A stretch of 37,606 nucleotides of DNA from Flavobacteriales bacterium BRH_c54 (GTDB taxonomy: Bacteria > Bacteroidota > Bacteroidia > Flavobacteriales_E > Vicingaceae), in contig LADZ01000007.1 of assembly GCA_000961845.1 (NCBI GenBank), positions 1 to 37,606 on the forward strand, given 5' to 3'. The position numbers were made by a program, and so were the translations under genes. This document shows, in pieces, positions 17,310-24,111 of this stretch; the stretch's first letter is position 1; each line of letters starts with the position of its first letter. The notes beneath the pieces were generated by a model. It saw only the letters and a list, made by a program, of their open reading frames with translations, was not told where the DNA came from and made no database searches.

Positions 17310-18950
17310 TTACAAAATACACGTTTTTTCTTTTAAGATTACATTTAATATATAGTGATTTAAGGAATAATCTACTGCTAAATCAATAAGGTGTACACCA
17401 TCGCTATTTAAGCATTTTTCAATGGTTACTACTAACTCATCATCGTTGGTAGGTCTGTGTCCTATTGCTCCGTAGCTTTCTGCGTACTTAACAAAATCCG
17501 GGTTGGCATAATCAAGTCCGTAACTTTCAAAGCCCATTCCTTCTTGTTTCCATTTAATCATTCCATAAGCATTATCATTTAAAATGATAACTACCAAGTT
17601 TAATTTTAAACGAACTGCCGTTTCCATTTCTTGAGAGTTCATCATAAAACCACCATCACCACAAACAGCTACCACTTTTCTTTCGGGATAAATTATTTTT
17701 GCCATCATAGCTGCAGGCAACCCTGCCCCCATTGTAGCTAAGGCATTATCTAATAAAAGTGTATTTCTTTGGTAACATTTATAGTTTCTAGCAAACCAAA
17801 TTTTATAAATTCCATTATCAAGCGATACAATTCCATCATCAGGAATAAGTTTTCTCATTACATTTACCAATCGTTGAGGTAAAGTAGGAAAACGTTTATC
17901 CTGAGCATATTTGGATAAATGCATTTCCACTTCGTTGGTAATTCTTTCATAATACGAAAAATCCCAATTGGGCGAGTTAGTAATGGTTTTAGTTATTTGT
18001 TCAATGGAATCGTCAATATCTCCAACTACATTTAATTGAGGAAAGTAAACAGCATCTACTTGAGCAGGAAAGTAATTGATATGAATGACTTTTGTACCGC
18101 CATGTTCCATAAAAAATGGTGGTTTTTCAATTACATCATGACCAACATTAATGATTAAATCGGCTCTGTTGATGGCACAATGCAAGAAATCACTATCAGA
18201 AAGAGCTGCTGTACCTAAATATAGTTTATGTCTTTCGTCAACTACACCTTTTCCCATTTGAGTATTAAAAAAAGGCATACCTGTTTTTTCAACGAAATCG
18301 GTAAGGGCTTTACTTGTATTTTTTCTGTTAGCTCCTGCACCAATTAATAATAATGGCATTTTAGCTTTTTCTATCATTTCTACGGCTTGTTGAATCACTT
18401 TTTCATCAGCAGTAGGAATGCTACAATCAGATACTTCAAAAACCTGATTGGCAACATCTTCAATAGCAATATCTTCAGGTAATTCTAAATGAACTGCTCC
18501 CGGACGTTCTTCTGTAGCTAAACGAAAACACTCTCTTACTAAAGGAGCAATATTATTGGCATTCACAATTTGTTTAGTAAATTTGGTAATAGGTCTCATT
18601 AAATCAACAATATCAACAATTTGAAATCTACCTTGTTTACTTTTTTTAATAGGTTTCTGACCTGTAATCATAAACATGGGCATTCCACCTAGTTGAGCAT
18701 AAGCTGCCGGGGTAACAAAATTAGTAGCTCCGGGACCTAACGTAGCAATACAAACACCGGGTTTTCCTGTTAGTCTGCCATAAGTTGCTGCCATAAAACC
18801 CGCCCCTTGTTCGTGTCGGGTAATGATAAGTTGAATATTTGAATTTTTTAAGGAGTTAAGAAAATCTAAGTTTTCTTCACCCGGAACACCAAAAATGTAT
18901 TTTACACCTTCGTTTTCGAGTGCTTTAATGAATAAATCAGATGCTTTCAT
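17310..18950 (-). CDS. ThDP-dependent enzyme, acetolactate synthase large-subunit type
   Basis: A 546-residue enzyme with three domains. The N-terminal PYR domain carries the catalytic Glu47 (RHEQGAGFMA) and GVCIATLGPGATN. A central Rossmann-like domain follows (MPLLLIGAGANRKN). The C-terminal PP domain has the ThDP/Mg motif starting at GDGGFMMNS (about residue 431) and ending NDNAYG (about 460). This fits the AHAS family (2-acetolactate from two pyruvates). No ilvN regulatory subunit and no ilvC/ilvD are adjacent, and an aldehyde dehydrogenase follows 40 bp downstream, so a catabolic or different 2-oxoacid carboligase/decarboxylase role is possible. AHAS, glyoxylate carboligase and 2-oxoacid decarboxylases share this fold, so I leave the symbol empty. 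Confidence 0.88.
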   Translation of the reverse strand: MKASDLFIKALENEGVKYIFGVPGEENLDFLNSLKNSNIQLIITRHEQGAGFMAATYGRLTGKPGVCIATLGPGATNFVTPAAYAQLGGMPMFMITGQKPIKKSKQGRFQIVDIVDLMRPITKFTKQIVNANNIAPLVRECFRLATEERPGAVHLELPEDIAIEDVANQVFEVSDCSIPTADEKVIQQAVEMIEKAKMPLLLIGAGANRKNTSKALTDFVEKTGMPFFNTQMGKGVVDERHKLYLGTAALSDSDFLHCAINRADLIINVGHDVIEKPPFFMEHGGTKVIHINYFPAQVDAVYFPQLNVVGDIDDSIEQITKTITNSPNWDFSYYERITNEVEMHLSKYAQDKRFPTLPQRLVNVMRKLIPDDGIVSLDNGIYKIWFARNYKCYQRNTLLLDNALATMGAGLPAAMMAKIIYPERKVVAVCGDGGFMMNSQEMETAVRLKLNLVVIILNDNAYGMIKWKQEGMGFESYGLDYANPDFVKYAESYGAIGHRPTNDDELVVTIEKCLNSDGVHLIDLAVDYSLNHYILNVILKEKTCIL

Positions 18951-19184
18951 GTGATTATAATTATTGTTTTTTATCGGTCACATGTAACTCTTAAAATAAT
19001 CATTTTCCTGTGTGAAAAAATTTTACTCATAGTCGTTTCATGTAAGCTTTTTAGTTTGTAGTTAGATAAAAACAAAAGTCAACAATCTTTTTTTGTTAAG
19101 AATTTTTTAATCGTCTAATTTATACACAATCTAATAGCTTTTAATAACAATTTGATTTTTAGCTTTAAAAATATGAATTTAAAT

Positions 19185-19226
19185 AAAAACGCTTGGATGG
19201 CAATTACAATCCATCCAAGCGTTTTT
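19185..19226 (-). terminator. Rho-independent terminator after the metalloprotease gene
   Basis: A perfect 16-bp inverted repeat (19185-19200 and 19211-19226) with a 10-nt loop, followed on the reverse strand by a T-rich run. It starts 2 bp past the stop codon of the gene at 19229 and ends the 21146-19229 operon. The A/T ends of the arms make it potentially bidirectional. Confidence 0.85.
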
Positions 19227-19228
19227 CT

Positions 19229-19969
19229 CTACTTGCCGCCATTATTTTTTAAATCAGTAATACAATTTTGGTCTAATCCAGGAATGTTTCCACCAACTAA
19301 GTTGCCAACAATATCAGTAGTCTCCATAGCGTAATACATCAAACATTCATCATTGTCACAATGGTGTCCGTGATCGTTATCCTGATGATTGGTTTGCATA
19401 GAGGTGCCATTATTTACCAATCCCAACACATGTCCAAATTCGTGATTAACGATTGTAGTTTCTAATACTTCGTTAGTTGGCTGTGTAATTCCACCGGAAT
19501 AATCACTTACTGTTTTTTGAAATATGGCTATAGATGTTGTTCCATAAGCTATTCCTAAATATTTTGTATTGTCAGTATCTTGAATATATCCGGCATCTAA
19601 GAACAAAATGTGAGCAGTTAAAATATCTCCTAAAGGAAAATGTTTTCTGTGCATTTTTTCCAAATAAACTACATCACTATAAGAGAAGGATGATTTTCTT
19701 GGAGAAGGAATGCTTTTCATAGTCACTTTTATACCTTTAGGTTTGTTTAATCTTGTTGAAAGAAAGTTAACGATGTTATCTACTGTTTCCTTAGTTGGCA
19801 TATAACCTTGAACATAGTTAATTTCTACAATCAACATCTTATATTTCTTGTCTGACAAGAAATCAACTGGTTCTATATAACCCGAACTAGGCTTAAATGA
19901 ATCGTCTTTTTTACATCCAAAAGCAAAACTAAAAATAGTTAAGAGAATGGTAATTCTTAAGTAATTCAT
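19229..19969 (-). CDS. Zinc metalloprotease lipoprotein
   Basis: A 246-residue lipoprotein: signal peptide with lipobox F-A-F-G-C (Cys19). The zinc site is HEFGHVLG (His176, Glu177, His180), an H-E-x-x-H-x-x-G metzincin-type motif. It is followed after an insertion by TNHQDNDHGHHCDNDECLMY. There, a C-x4-C-L-M element resembles the Met-turn region of archaemetzincins, and one of His195, His200, His202 or His203 may be the third ligand. I recall Flavobacteria proteins with this layout annotated as membrane metalloprotease. It likely acts on the outer surface or in the periplasm; the target is unknown. It is the third gene of an operon with a DUF4382 lipoprotein and a barrel-like protein, and is followed at once by a terminator. 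Confidence 0.82.
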   Translation of the reverse strand: MNYLRITILLTIFSFAFGCKKDDSFKPSSGYIEPVDFLSDKKYKMLIVEINYVQGYMPTKETVDNIVNFLSTRLNKPKGIKVTMKSIPSPRKSSFSYSDVVYLEKMHRKHFPLGDILTAHILFLDAGYIQDTDNTKYLGIAYGTTSIAIFQKTVSDYSGGITQPTNEVLETTIVNHEFGHVLGLVNNGTSMQTNHQDNDHGHHCDNDECLMYYAMETTDIVGNLVGGNIPGLDQNCITDLKNNGGK

Positions 19970-20029
19970 AACAGTTAAGTTTTAAGGTTAATAAGTTATA
20001 TTAGTTTTTAGTTTTTAGTTTTTTGCAAC

Positions 20030-20578
20030 TTAGTAATATTCAACACTTTTTATCTTAATAACCGGTTTTAATCTAAATGATCCATCACCTTCAACTACAA
20101 CAGATTGTTCGGCATCAAAATCTACCAAAATACTTATGGTTTTATTAGCTACTATATTAAATGGAGTAACAATTTTTAACCCTGTTTCATCTTGACTAGC
20201 TAATTTTAACGGATAGATGGAGTCTGTTGTGGCAACCGTATTTTGTTGTCCTAAAATTAATCTCATTTGGGTAATTTTTCCTATAGACAAATTTTGAGGA
20301 TCGACAATTACTACTGAAACATCATTTTGCAAATCAAGTAAGTTATAAATTCCGGCATTGGTATTTAAAGTTACCCAACCATTAGTGTTGTTATTGTTGG
20401 CATAATGCACCTGAATTTCTTGTACTTCAACATTTACTTCTGTAAAATTTGCAGGGGCATCTGTCATTTTTATCATCATTTTACCTGTGTTCATTTCATC
20501 TTTTGTACATCCAACAATAAATAGTCCTATTGTTAGTGCAGTTAGAATGAACATTCTTATCATTGTTTTCATGGCCAT
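20030..20578 (-). CDS. DUF4382 domain lipoprotein
   Basis: A 182-residue lipoprotein. The signal sequence ends in the lipobox F-I-V-G-C (Cys24). The mature part opens GKMMIKMTDAPANFTEVNVEVQEIQVHY, most of which is the DUF4382 signature (M-x-D-A-P-x-x-x-x-x-V-x-V-x-I-x-x-I/V-x-V-H). It continues with LLDLQNDVSVVI, GKITQMRLILG and VDFDAEQSVV, and ends with LKPVIKI as usual for this family. The domain is a beta-sandwich of unknown function found in cell-envelope proteins. It lies 31 bp downstream of the barrel-like gene and 60 bp upstream of the metalloprotease gene, which fits one operon. The start could also be the ATG at 20572. Confidence 0.87.
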   Translation of the reverse strand: MAMKTMIRMFILTALTIGLFIVGCTKDEMNTGKMMIKMTDAPANFTEVNVEVQEIQVHYANNNNTNGWVTLNTNAGIYNLLDLQNDVSVVIVDPQNLSIGKITQMRLILGQQNTVATTDSIYPLKLASQDETGLKIVTPFNIVANKTISILVDFDAEQSVVVEGDGSFRLKPVIKIKSVEYY

Positions 20579-20609
20579 AATTTTTTAAGATTTATAATTT
20601 TATTATTTA

Positions 20610-21146
20610 TTAAAAGGTCACTTTAATTCCTAATCCGGGATCTAAAGAGGTCCAAACTCTTCCGTTAGTAATTACTTCAACATAAGGTTTTACATCTAAA
20701 CTAAGTGCAAATGGAATAGAAGGGATTTTGTATTCCATACCTATAATACCATCAATTCCTAAACCGACATTGCCTTCATTGTATCGGTAATATCTGTCAT
20801 TTCTGTAATAAACTAACCTTCTACCGGCTTCAAAAGCTACGTGACCACCAGCACCATAGTACCAATTTAGTCCGTCTACATCAAAAGCAGGCACATGTTT
20901 TTCGTACAATAAGGTAGCACTAATACCATGACTCCAAACTCCTATAATTCCTTCTAAAGCTGTACTGCTACCAACAAATTGTTTTATGGTTAATCCGGAA
21001 GTTTCACCGGCTCTTAACCCAATAGCGGTTTTGTAACTGGTTGAATTAATTGCTAAATCGGGCATTTTATCACCGTCCTGAGCGTTTACATTAGCAGTTA
21101 CAAAAACTGCCATTAATACTGCTGATAAAATTTTTGTTGTTTTCAT
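20610..21146 (-). CDS. Secreted barrel-like protein, first gene of the predicted regulon operon
   Basis: A 178-residue protein with a signal peptide (1-22, cut after NVNA). Mature strands alternate polar and hydrophobic residues: TAIGLRAGETSGLTIKQF, ALEGIIGVWSHGISATLLYE and GLNWYYGAGGHVAFEAG, and it ends LDPGLGIKVTF with a terminal Phe as in outer-membrane barrels. I do not recognise a named family. It leads the operon with the DUF4382 lipoprotein and metalloprotease. Upstream lie a sigma-54-like element (21180-21196) and a tandem palindrome pair (21261-21295), so it is the best candidate for control by the NtrC-type regulator at 24112-25467. Confidence 0.65.
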   Translation of the reverse strand: MKTTKILSAVLMAVFVTANVNAQDGDKMPDLAINSTSYKTAIGLRAGETSGLTIKQFVGSSTALEGIIGVWSHGISATLLYEKHVPAFDVDGLNWYYGAGGHVAFEAGRRLVYYRNDRYYRYNEGNVGLGIDGIIGMEYKIPSIPFALSLDVKPYVEVITNGRVWTSLDPGLGIKVTF

Positions 21147-21179
21147 GATTTTTAGTTTTTATGGTTTGATTAACCTTAA

Positions 21180-21196
21180 AACTAACTACATACCAA
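21180..21196 (-). promoter_or_regulatory. Sigma-54-like -24/-12 element before the 21146 operon
   Basis: On the reverse strand TTGGTATGTAGTTAGTT aligns to YTGGCACGrNNNTTGCW. The -24 T-G-G and the A are kept, and the -12 T and G are kept, but the -12 C is T. The GG is 47.5 bp from the ATG at 21146 and 94.5 bp from the centre of the distal palindrome at 21288, exactly the distance seen at 23546-23562. The position argument is stronger than the match itself. Confidence 0.45.
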
Positions 21197-21260
21197 ATTG
21201 ATTAATGCTTTTTAAATAATTGAAATACAGTTTGTTGAAGTTTTTTATGATTGTACTACT

Positions 21261-21295
21261 TTTTCAATAATGAAAAATCATTTTCAAAATGAAAA
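21261..21295. promoter_or_regulatory. Tandem palindrome pair (proposed enhancer) upstream of the 21146 operon
   Basis: TTTTCA-N4-TGAAAA at 21261-21276 and a perfect TTTTCA-N3-TGAAAA at 21281-21295, with centres about 20 bp (two helical turns) apart. They lie 122-142 bp upstream of the start codon at 21146, the usual distance for NtrC-type activator sites. The rest of the 325-bp gap 21147-21471 holds the sigma-54-like element; I see nothing else in it. Confidence 0.6.
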
Positions 21296-21471
21296 AGATA
21301 CTTATTGCTTTTTAGTGGTATTGTTATTTCGAAAGAAATTTAGTAAGATGAAACCAGAGAAATCTTCTTAGTTAAGAGCTGAAAATATTATTGTTTAAAA
21401 ACTACCAATTAAGACTTGATGCTTTTATTAATTGTTCTTTCTTTTTTTCTGCTGTGTTATTAAGACTTTAT

Positions 21472-21891
21472 CTATTTATATTGAGATGGTTCAAAAATTA
21501 ATTTAAATAAATGATTACCATTACTGTCTTTATAGTTGTAAACCATAATTACATTATTGTCTCTAAAAACTTTTAGATCGGGATTTGTTTTTATACTATT
21601 TAATATGTTTGGTTGCAAGAAGTCTTCAGCTTCGGAAACATTCATATTTTCTTTGTTCATATTTACTAAAGTATAGTTATACTGAAATGTATTTTCAGGA
21701 AGTGCTATAGCATTATCAAGTCTTGTTTCACTGTCAACCATAATGGGGCAAGATTTATTTAGTTCGCTGGCGGTTTGCATCATTTGCTTATCAAATGATG
21801 GAGATTTAAATACTATTTGTTGAATACTAACATAAACCAGTATAAAGGTTATTGACCCAACTACTATTCCAATTATTTTTTTCTTATCCAT
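21472..21891 (-). CDS. Conserved-looking single-pass membrane protein
   Basis: A 139-residue protein: N-terminal membrane anchor at about 5-25 (KIIGIVVGSITFILVYVSI), then a domain outside the cytoplasm with LNKSCPIMVDSETRLDNAIA. The latter is a pattern I have seen in unnamed Bacteroidota proteins (L-N-K-x-C-P-x-x-x-D-x-x-T-R-L-D). No enzyme motif is visible. The ATG at 21891 is chosen because it directly precedes the anchor; the in-frame start at 21951 adds 20 polar residues. It lies downstream of the terminator at 22005-22038, so it likely has its own promoter. Confidence 0.65.
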   Translation of the reverse strand: MDKKKIIGIVVGSITFILVYVSIQQIVFKSPSFDKQMMQTASELNKSCPIMVDSETRLDNAIALPENTFQYNYTLVNMNKENMNVSEAEDFLQPNILNSIKTNPDLKVFRDNNVIMVYNYKDSNGNHLFKLIFEPSQYK

Positions 21892-22004
21892 ACTTAAACT
21901 TTGAATGTTATATTCGTAATACTTTATTTTATTAGACTTATAATTTTCCAAATATATAAATATTACTTTAAAAATATGTTTATTAGATGAGTATAATAAA
22001 ATAA

Positions 22005-22038
22005 AACATCCCGAAGCTTATTAAAGCTTCGGGATGTT
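22005..22038 (-). terminator. Terminator of the receiver/coiled-coil operon
   Basis: A perfect 15-bp inverted repeat with GC-rich core (22005-22019 and 22024-22038) and a 4-nt loop, followed on the reverse strand by TTTTATTTTATT. It lies 28 bp past the stop codon at 22067. Confidence 0.9.
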
Positions 22039-22066
22039 CTGTTGAGTGAAATTAAGGAGATTAGGA

Positions 22067-23005
22067 TTATTTGTTGGCTAAACTTACTTGACTACTTTCT
22101 TTAGTTTCAATTACTAAGAATTTACTTTTTTCCCAAAATAAATCGGGGTTAGTAATTTTAATGTAGTTTACTATACCATTTTCCTCTATTAACTCGTAAC
22201 TATCTGTTGAATGGTTAGTAATAATTTCAGCTTTTTTACTATAAACAGGAATGGTTTTTACATTTCGTTTATCTACTTGTATAAAATCGCCTTTCTCAAA
22301 ATCTTCTTGCAACGATTTAGTAGCTCCAATTCCTATAATTCCACCTTCTTTAGCAACAATTTTTGATTCTTTTAACTCATCAAAAGTACCGGTTACATAA
22401 AAAGCCATGTTAATGGTATCATCTTTTTGAGCAATTATTTTCTCGGTATCTTCCAACAAAAACTTTTGGTGTTCATTTTCTAAACTCAAGAAATTGTTTT
22501 CAACGGTTAATTCTTCTAAGCTTTTAGCAAGTAAATCATTAGCTTTTTTCAGCTCGGCAGTTTGTGCCTCATAATCTTTAATTTTTTTATTGAGTCCTGC
22601 TATTTTTTTACCAAAAGAAGCTAGTCTTTTGTTTTTATCTGTTACCTGATTGTTAAGGTCTTCAATAATTCTTTTGTTTTCTGCAATTAAGTGTTCTATA
22701 AAGTTAATTTCTTGCTGAATTCTTTCTTTCTGAGTTGTGCCAGTCTCAATATTGCCTTCGTCAAAGTTGAATTTCAGGTTGTTTTCTGTTGCTGTAATTT
22801 GAGCTAAATTGGCTTCAATTTGATCGAAAGATTGTTGAACATGTTCTTCCATAGCAAGTTTTTCGTGTTCAAAAAATTCCTGAAGCTGAACATTTTCATC
22901 GTATTGTTTATAGGCAAAAAATGTTGCTCCTAAGGCTGCTACGATAAAAAATGTTAGCAATACATTTTTAAGCATTTTGTTGTTACTTTTTTCTTTTGTT
23001 TTCAT
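22067..23005 (-). CDS. Membrane-anchored coiled-coil protein (possible Cbp1-type adhesin family)
   Basis: A 312-residue protein. Residues 1-11 are basic, a membrane helix spans about 12-32, and a long coiled coil covers about 35-200 (heptads such as NKKIKDYEAQTAELKKANDL). A small C-terminal beta domain at about 205-300 contains AFYVTGTFDELKESKIVAKE, GIIGIGATKSL and KITNPDLFWEKSKFLVIE. This layout resembles Bacteroidota proteins annotated as Cbp1-family collagen-binding adhesins; that name is from memory and the binding claim is not visible in sequence. It is 49 bp downstream of a stand-alone receiver gene and shares its predicted sigma-54-type promoter. The ATG at 23005 is preferred over 23029 because it puts the basic stretch just before the helix. 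Confidence 0.7.
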   Translation of the reverse strand: MKTKEKSNNKMLKNVLLTFFIVAALGATFFAYKQYDENVQLQEFFEHEKLAMEEHVQQSFDQIEANLAQITATENNLKFNFDEGNIETGTTQKERIQQEINFIEHLIAENKRIIEDLNNQVTDKNKRLASFGKKIAGLNKKIKDYEAQTAELKKANDLLAKSLEELTVENNFLSLENEHQKFLLEDTEKIIAQKDDTINMAFYVTGTFDELKESKIVAKEGGIIGIGATKSLQEDFEKGDFIQVDKRNVKTIPVYSKKAEIITNHSTDSYELIEENGIVNYIKITNPDLFWEKSKFLVIETKESSQVSLANK

Positions 23006-23054
23006 GATTTCTAATTTTTGGTTTAACATATTTATTAGTTGATTTTTATTGGAT

Positions 23055-23513
23055 TTATATTAATTCCTCTGGTTCTTCTTTAAATTCTTTGGTAAGCAAT
23101 TTTTGTACAACAGCACCTAATCTATCTTTAGAGTTTACTGTTTTATCTATATAATCATAAACACCTTGTCTCATTAATTCACTTGTGGTGTGTGCATTTT
23201 GCTGAGAACTCATCATTATGATTTCACAATTGTCGCAATGTTTTTTAGCTTCTTTAACAATGTCTGCTCCGGTTAGTATATCGTCTTCCTCCTTATTTTC
23301 TAAATAATAATCGAGTACCATGATGTTAGTGTCGTCTTCTAACTCTTCAATACAATCGTGCGCATTTAGGTAAGATTTGATTTCAAAATCAAATTCCGGA
23401 TAAACAGCTGAATTACACAATGTGTTTAAATAATGAGTAAGTGCTTTATTGTAATACAAGTTGTCTTCAACAATTACAATCTTCAGTTTTTTCTTTGTTC
23501 TCATTGTTTTCAT
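23055..23513 (-). CDS. Stand-alone response-regulator receiver
   Basis: A 152-residue protein consisting of one REC domain. The acidic pair is Glu16-Asp17 (IVIVEDN), the phospho-acceptor Asp68 (IMVLDYYL), the switch Ser102 (IMMSSQQ) and the conserved Lys124 (YDYIDKT). There is no output domain. It shares the Y-N-K stretch right after the acidic pair (EDNLYYNKAL) with the receiver at 28384 and the NtrC-type regulator at 24112, so these are related receivers. It heads an operon with the coiled-coil membrane protein. Upstream are a -24/-12-like element, a terminator of the preceding operon, and a palindrome pair. It may relay phosphate or act by protein contact. Confidence 0.88.
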   Translation of the reverse strand: MKTMRTKKKLKIVIVEDNLYYNKALTHYLNTLCNSAVYPEFDFEIKSYLNAHDCIEELEDDTNIMVLDYYLENKEEDDILTGADIVKEAKKHCDNCEIIMMSSQQNAHTTSELMRQGVYDYIDKTVNSKDRLGAVVQKLLTKEFKEEPEELI

Positions 23514-23545
23514 GGCTATTAGTTTTAATTGTTCGAATAGGGTTA

Positions 23546-23562
23546 TTCCATTCTTGTGCCAT
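23546..23562 (-). promoter_or_regulatory. Sigma-54-like -24/-12 element before the 23513 operon
   Basis: Reverse strand ATGGCACAAGAATGGAA contains a perfect -24 TGGCAC; the -12 part TGGAA has two mismatches to TTGCA, again lacking the C. The GG is 46.5 bp from the ATG at 23513 and 94.5 bp from the palindrome centre at 23654. Confidence 0.5.
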
Positions 23563-23575
23563 GGGTAGGGATAAA

Positions 23576-23606
23576 AAATAAACCACTGAATTTCAGTGGT
23601 TTATTT
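23576..23606 (-). terminator. Terminator of the kinase/NtrC operon
   Basis: Inverted repeat of 15 bp (23576-23590 and 23592-23606), effectively a 14-bp stem with a 3-nt loop, A/T-rich outer ends and a T-rich run on the reverse strand. It lies 58 bp past the stop codon at 23664, between the palindrome pair and the -24/-12 element of the next operon. Confidence 0.85.
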
Positions 23607-23626
23607 TGGTTGAGAAACTTAGATAG

Positions 23627-23661
23627 TTTCCATTATGGAGAAATGATTTTCAAAATGAAAA
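23627..23661. promoter_or_regulatory. Tandem palindrome pair (proposed enhancer) upstream of the 23513 operon
   Basis: A perfect TTTTCA-N3-TGAAAA at 23647-23661 and a degenerate copy (TTTCCA-N3-TGGAGA) at 23627-23641, centres exactly 20 bp apart. The perfect site starts 2 bp beyond the stop codon of the receiver gene at 23664. As at 21261-21295, the better site is the distal one. Confidence 0.55.
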
Positions 23662-23663
23662 TA

Positions 23664-24083
23664 CTAAACAGTTTGTGGTAAGTATTTTTGAACACAGTCT
23701 AATACCGAGTTGTAGATATCATCTACTTCTTTATGGATGACGCAACAAATGCCACTGGCTTTCATTTTTTCAATAATGTTATAATCATCAAGACCGGTAA
23801 GTAGTACCACAGGAATATCCGGATTAACTTTCATTACTTCATTAAAAATTTGTTCACCATTCATGGTGGTAGAGTTGTTATTAATTTTTCTCCCATTTTC
23901 ATAGAGGTAATAGTCTAAAAAAATCATATCGGGCATTTCATAATTAAGTTGATTAAGCATAGATTCTCCATTACAAAAATCTTTTGTTTTTGTATTAGGA
24001 ACGGAGCTTATAACTTTAGCAAGTATGTCGGCAATAATTTTACTGTCTTCAACAATGTAGATCAATTTTTCTTGTGTTTTCAT
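23664..24083 (-). CDS. Stand-alone response-regulator receiver
   Basis: A 139-residue single REC domain with acidic Glu12-Asp13 (YIVEDSK), phospho-acceptor Asp57 (MIFLDYYL), Thr96 (VVLLTGLDD) and Lys118 (CVIHKEV). A short insertion after the phosphorylation site (about 62-74, NGRKINNNSTTMN) is unusual. No output domain. Last gene of the operon that runs from 28803; it starts 28 bp after the stop of the NtrC-type gene. It may be a phosphate sink, a target of the HPt of the hybrid kinase, or a protein-contact output. Confidence 0.88.
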   Translation of the reverse strand: MKTQEKLIYIVEDSKIIADILAKVISSVPNTKTKDFCNGESMLNQLNYEMPDMIFLDYYLYENGRKINNNSTTMNGEQIFNEVMKVNPDIPVVLLTGLDDYNIIEKMKASGICCVIHKEVDDIYNSVLDCVQKYLPQTV

Positions 24084-24111
24084 GGCGTTAGGTTTTAGTT
24101 GGGTTATATAG

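Noticed and set aside
19004-19019. TTTTCC-N4-TGAAAA upstream of the acetolactate-synthase-like gene, resembling the proposed enhancer.
   Set aside because: One arm has a mismatch, the spacer is 4, no second site lies 20 bp away, and it is only about 60 bp from the start codon. Chance is likely in such AT-rich DNA.
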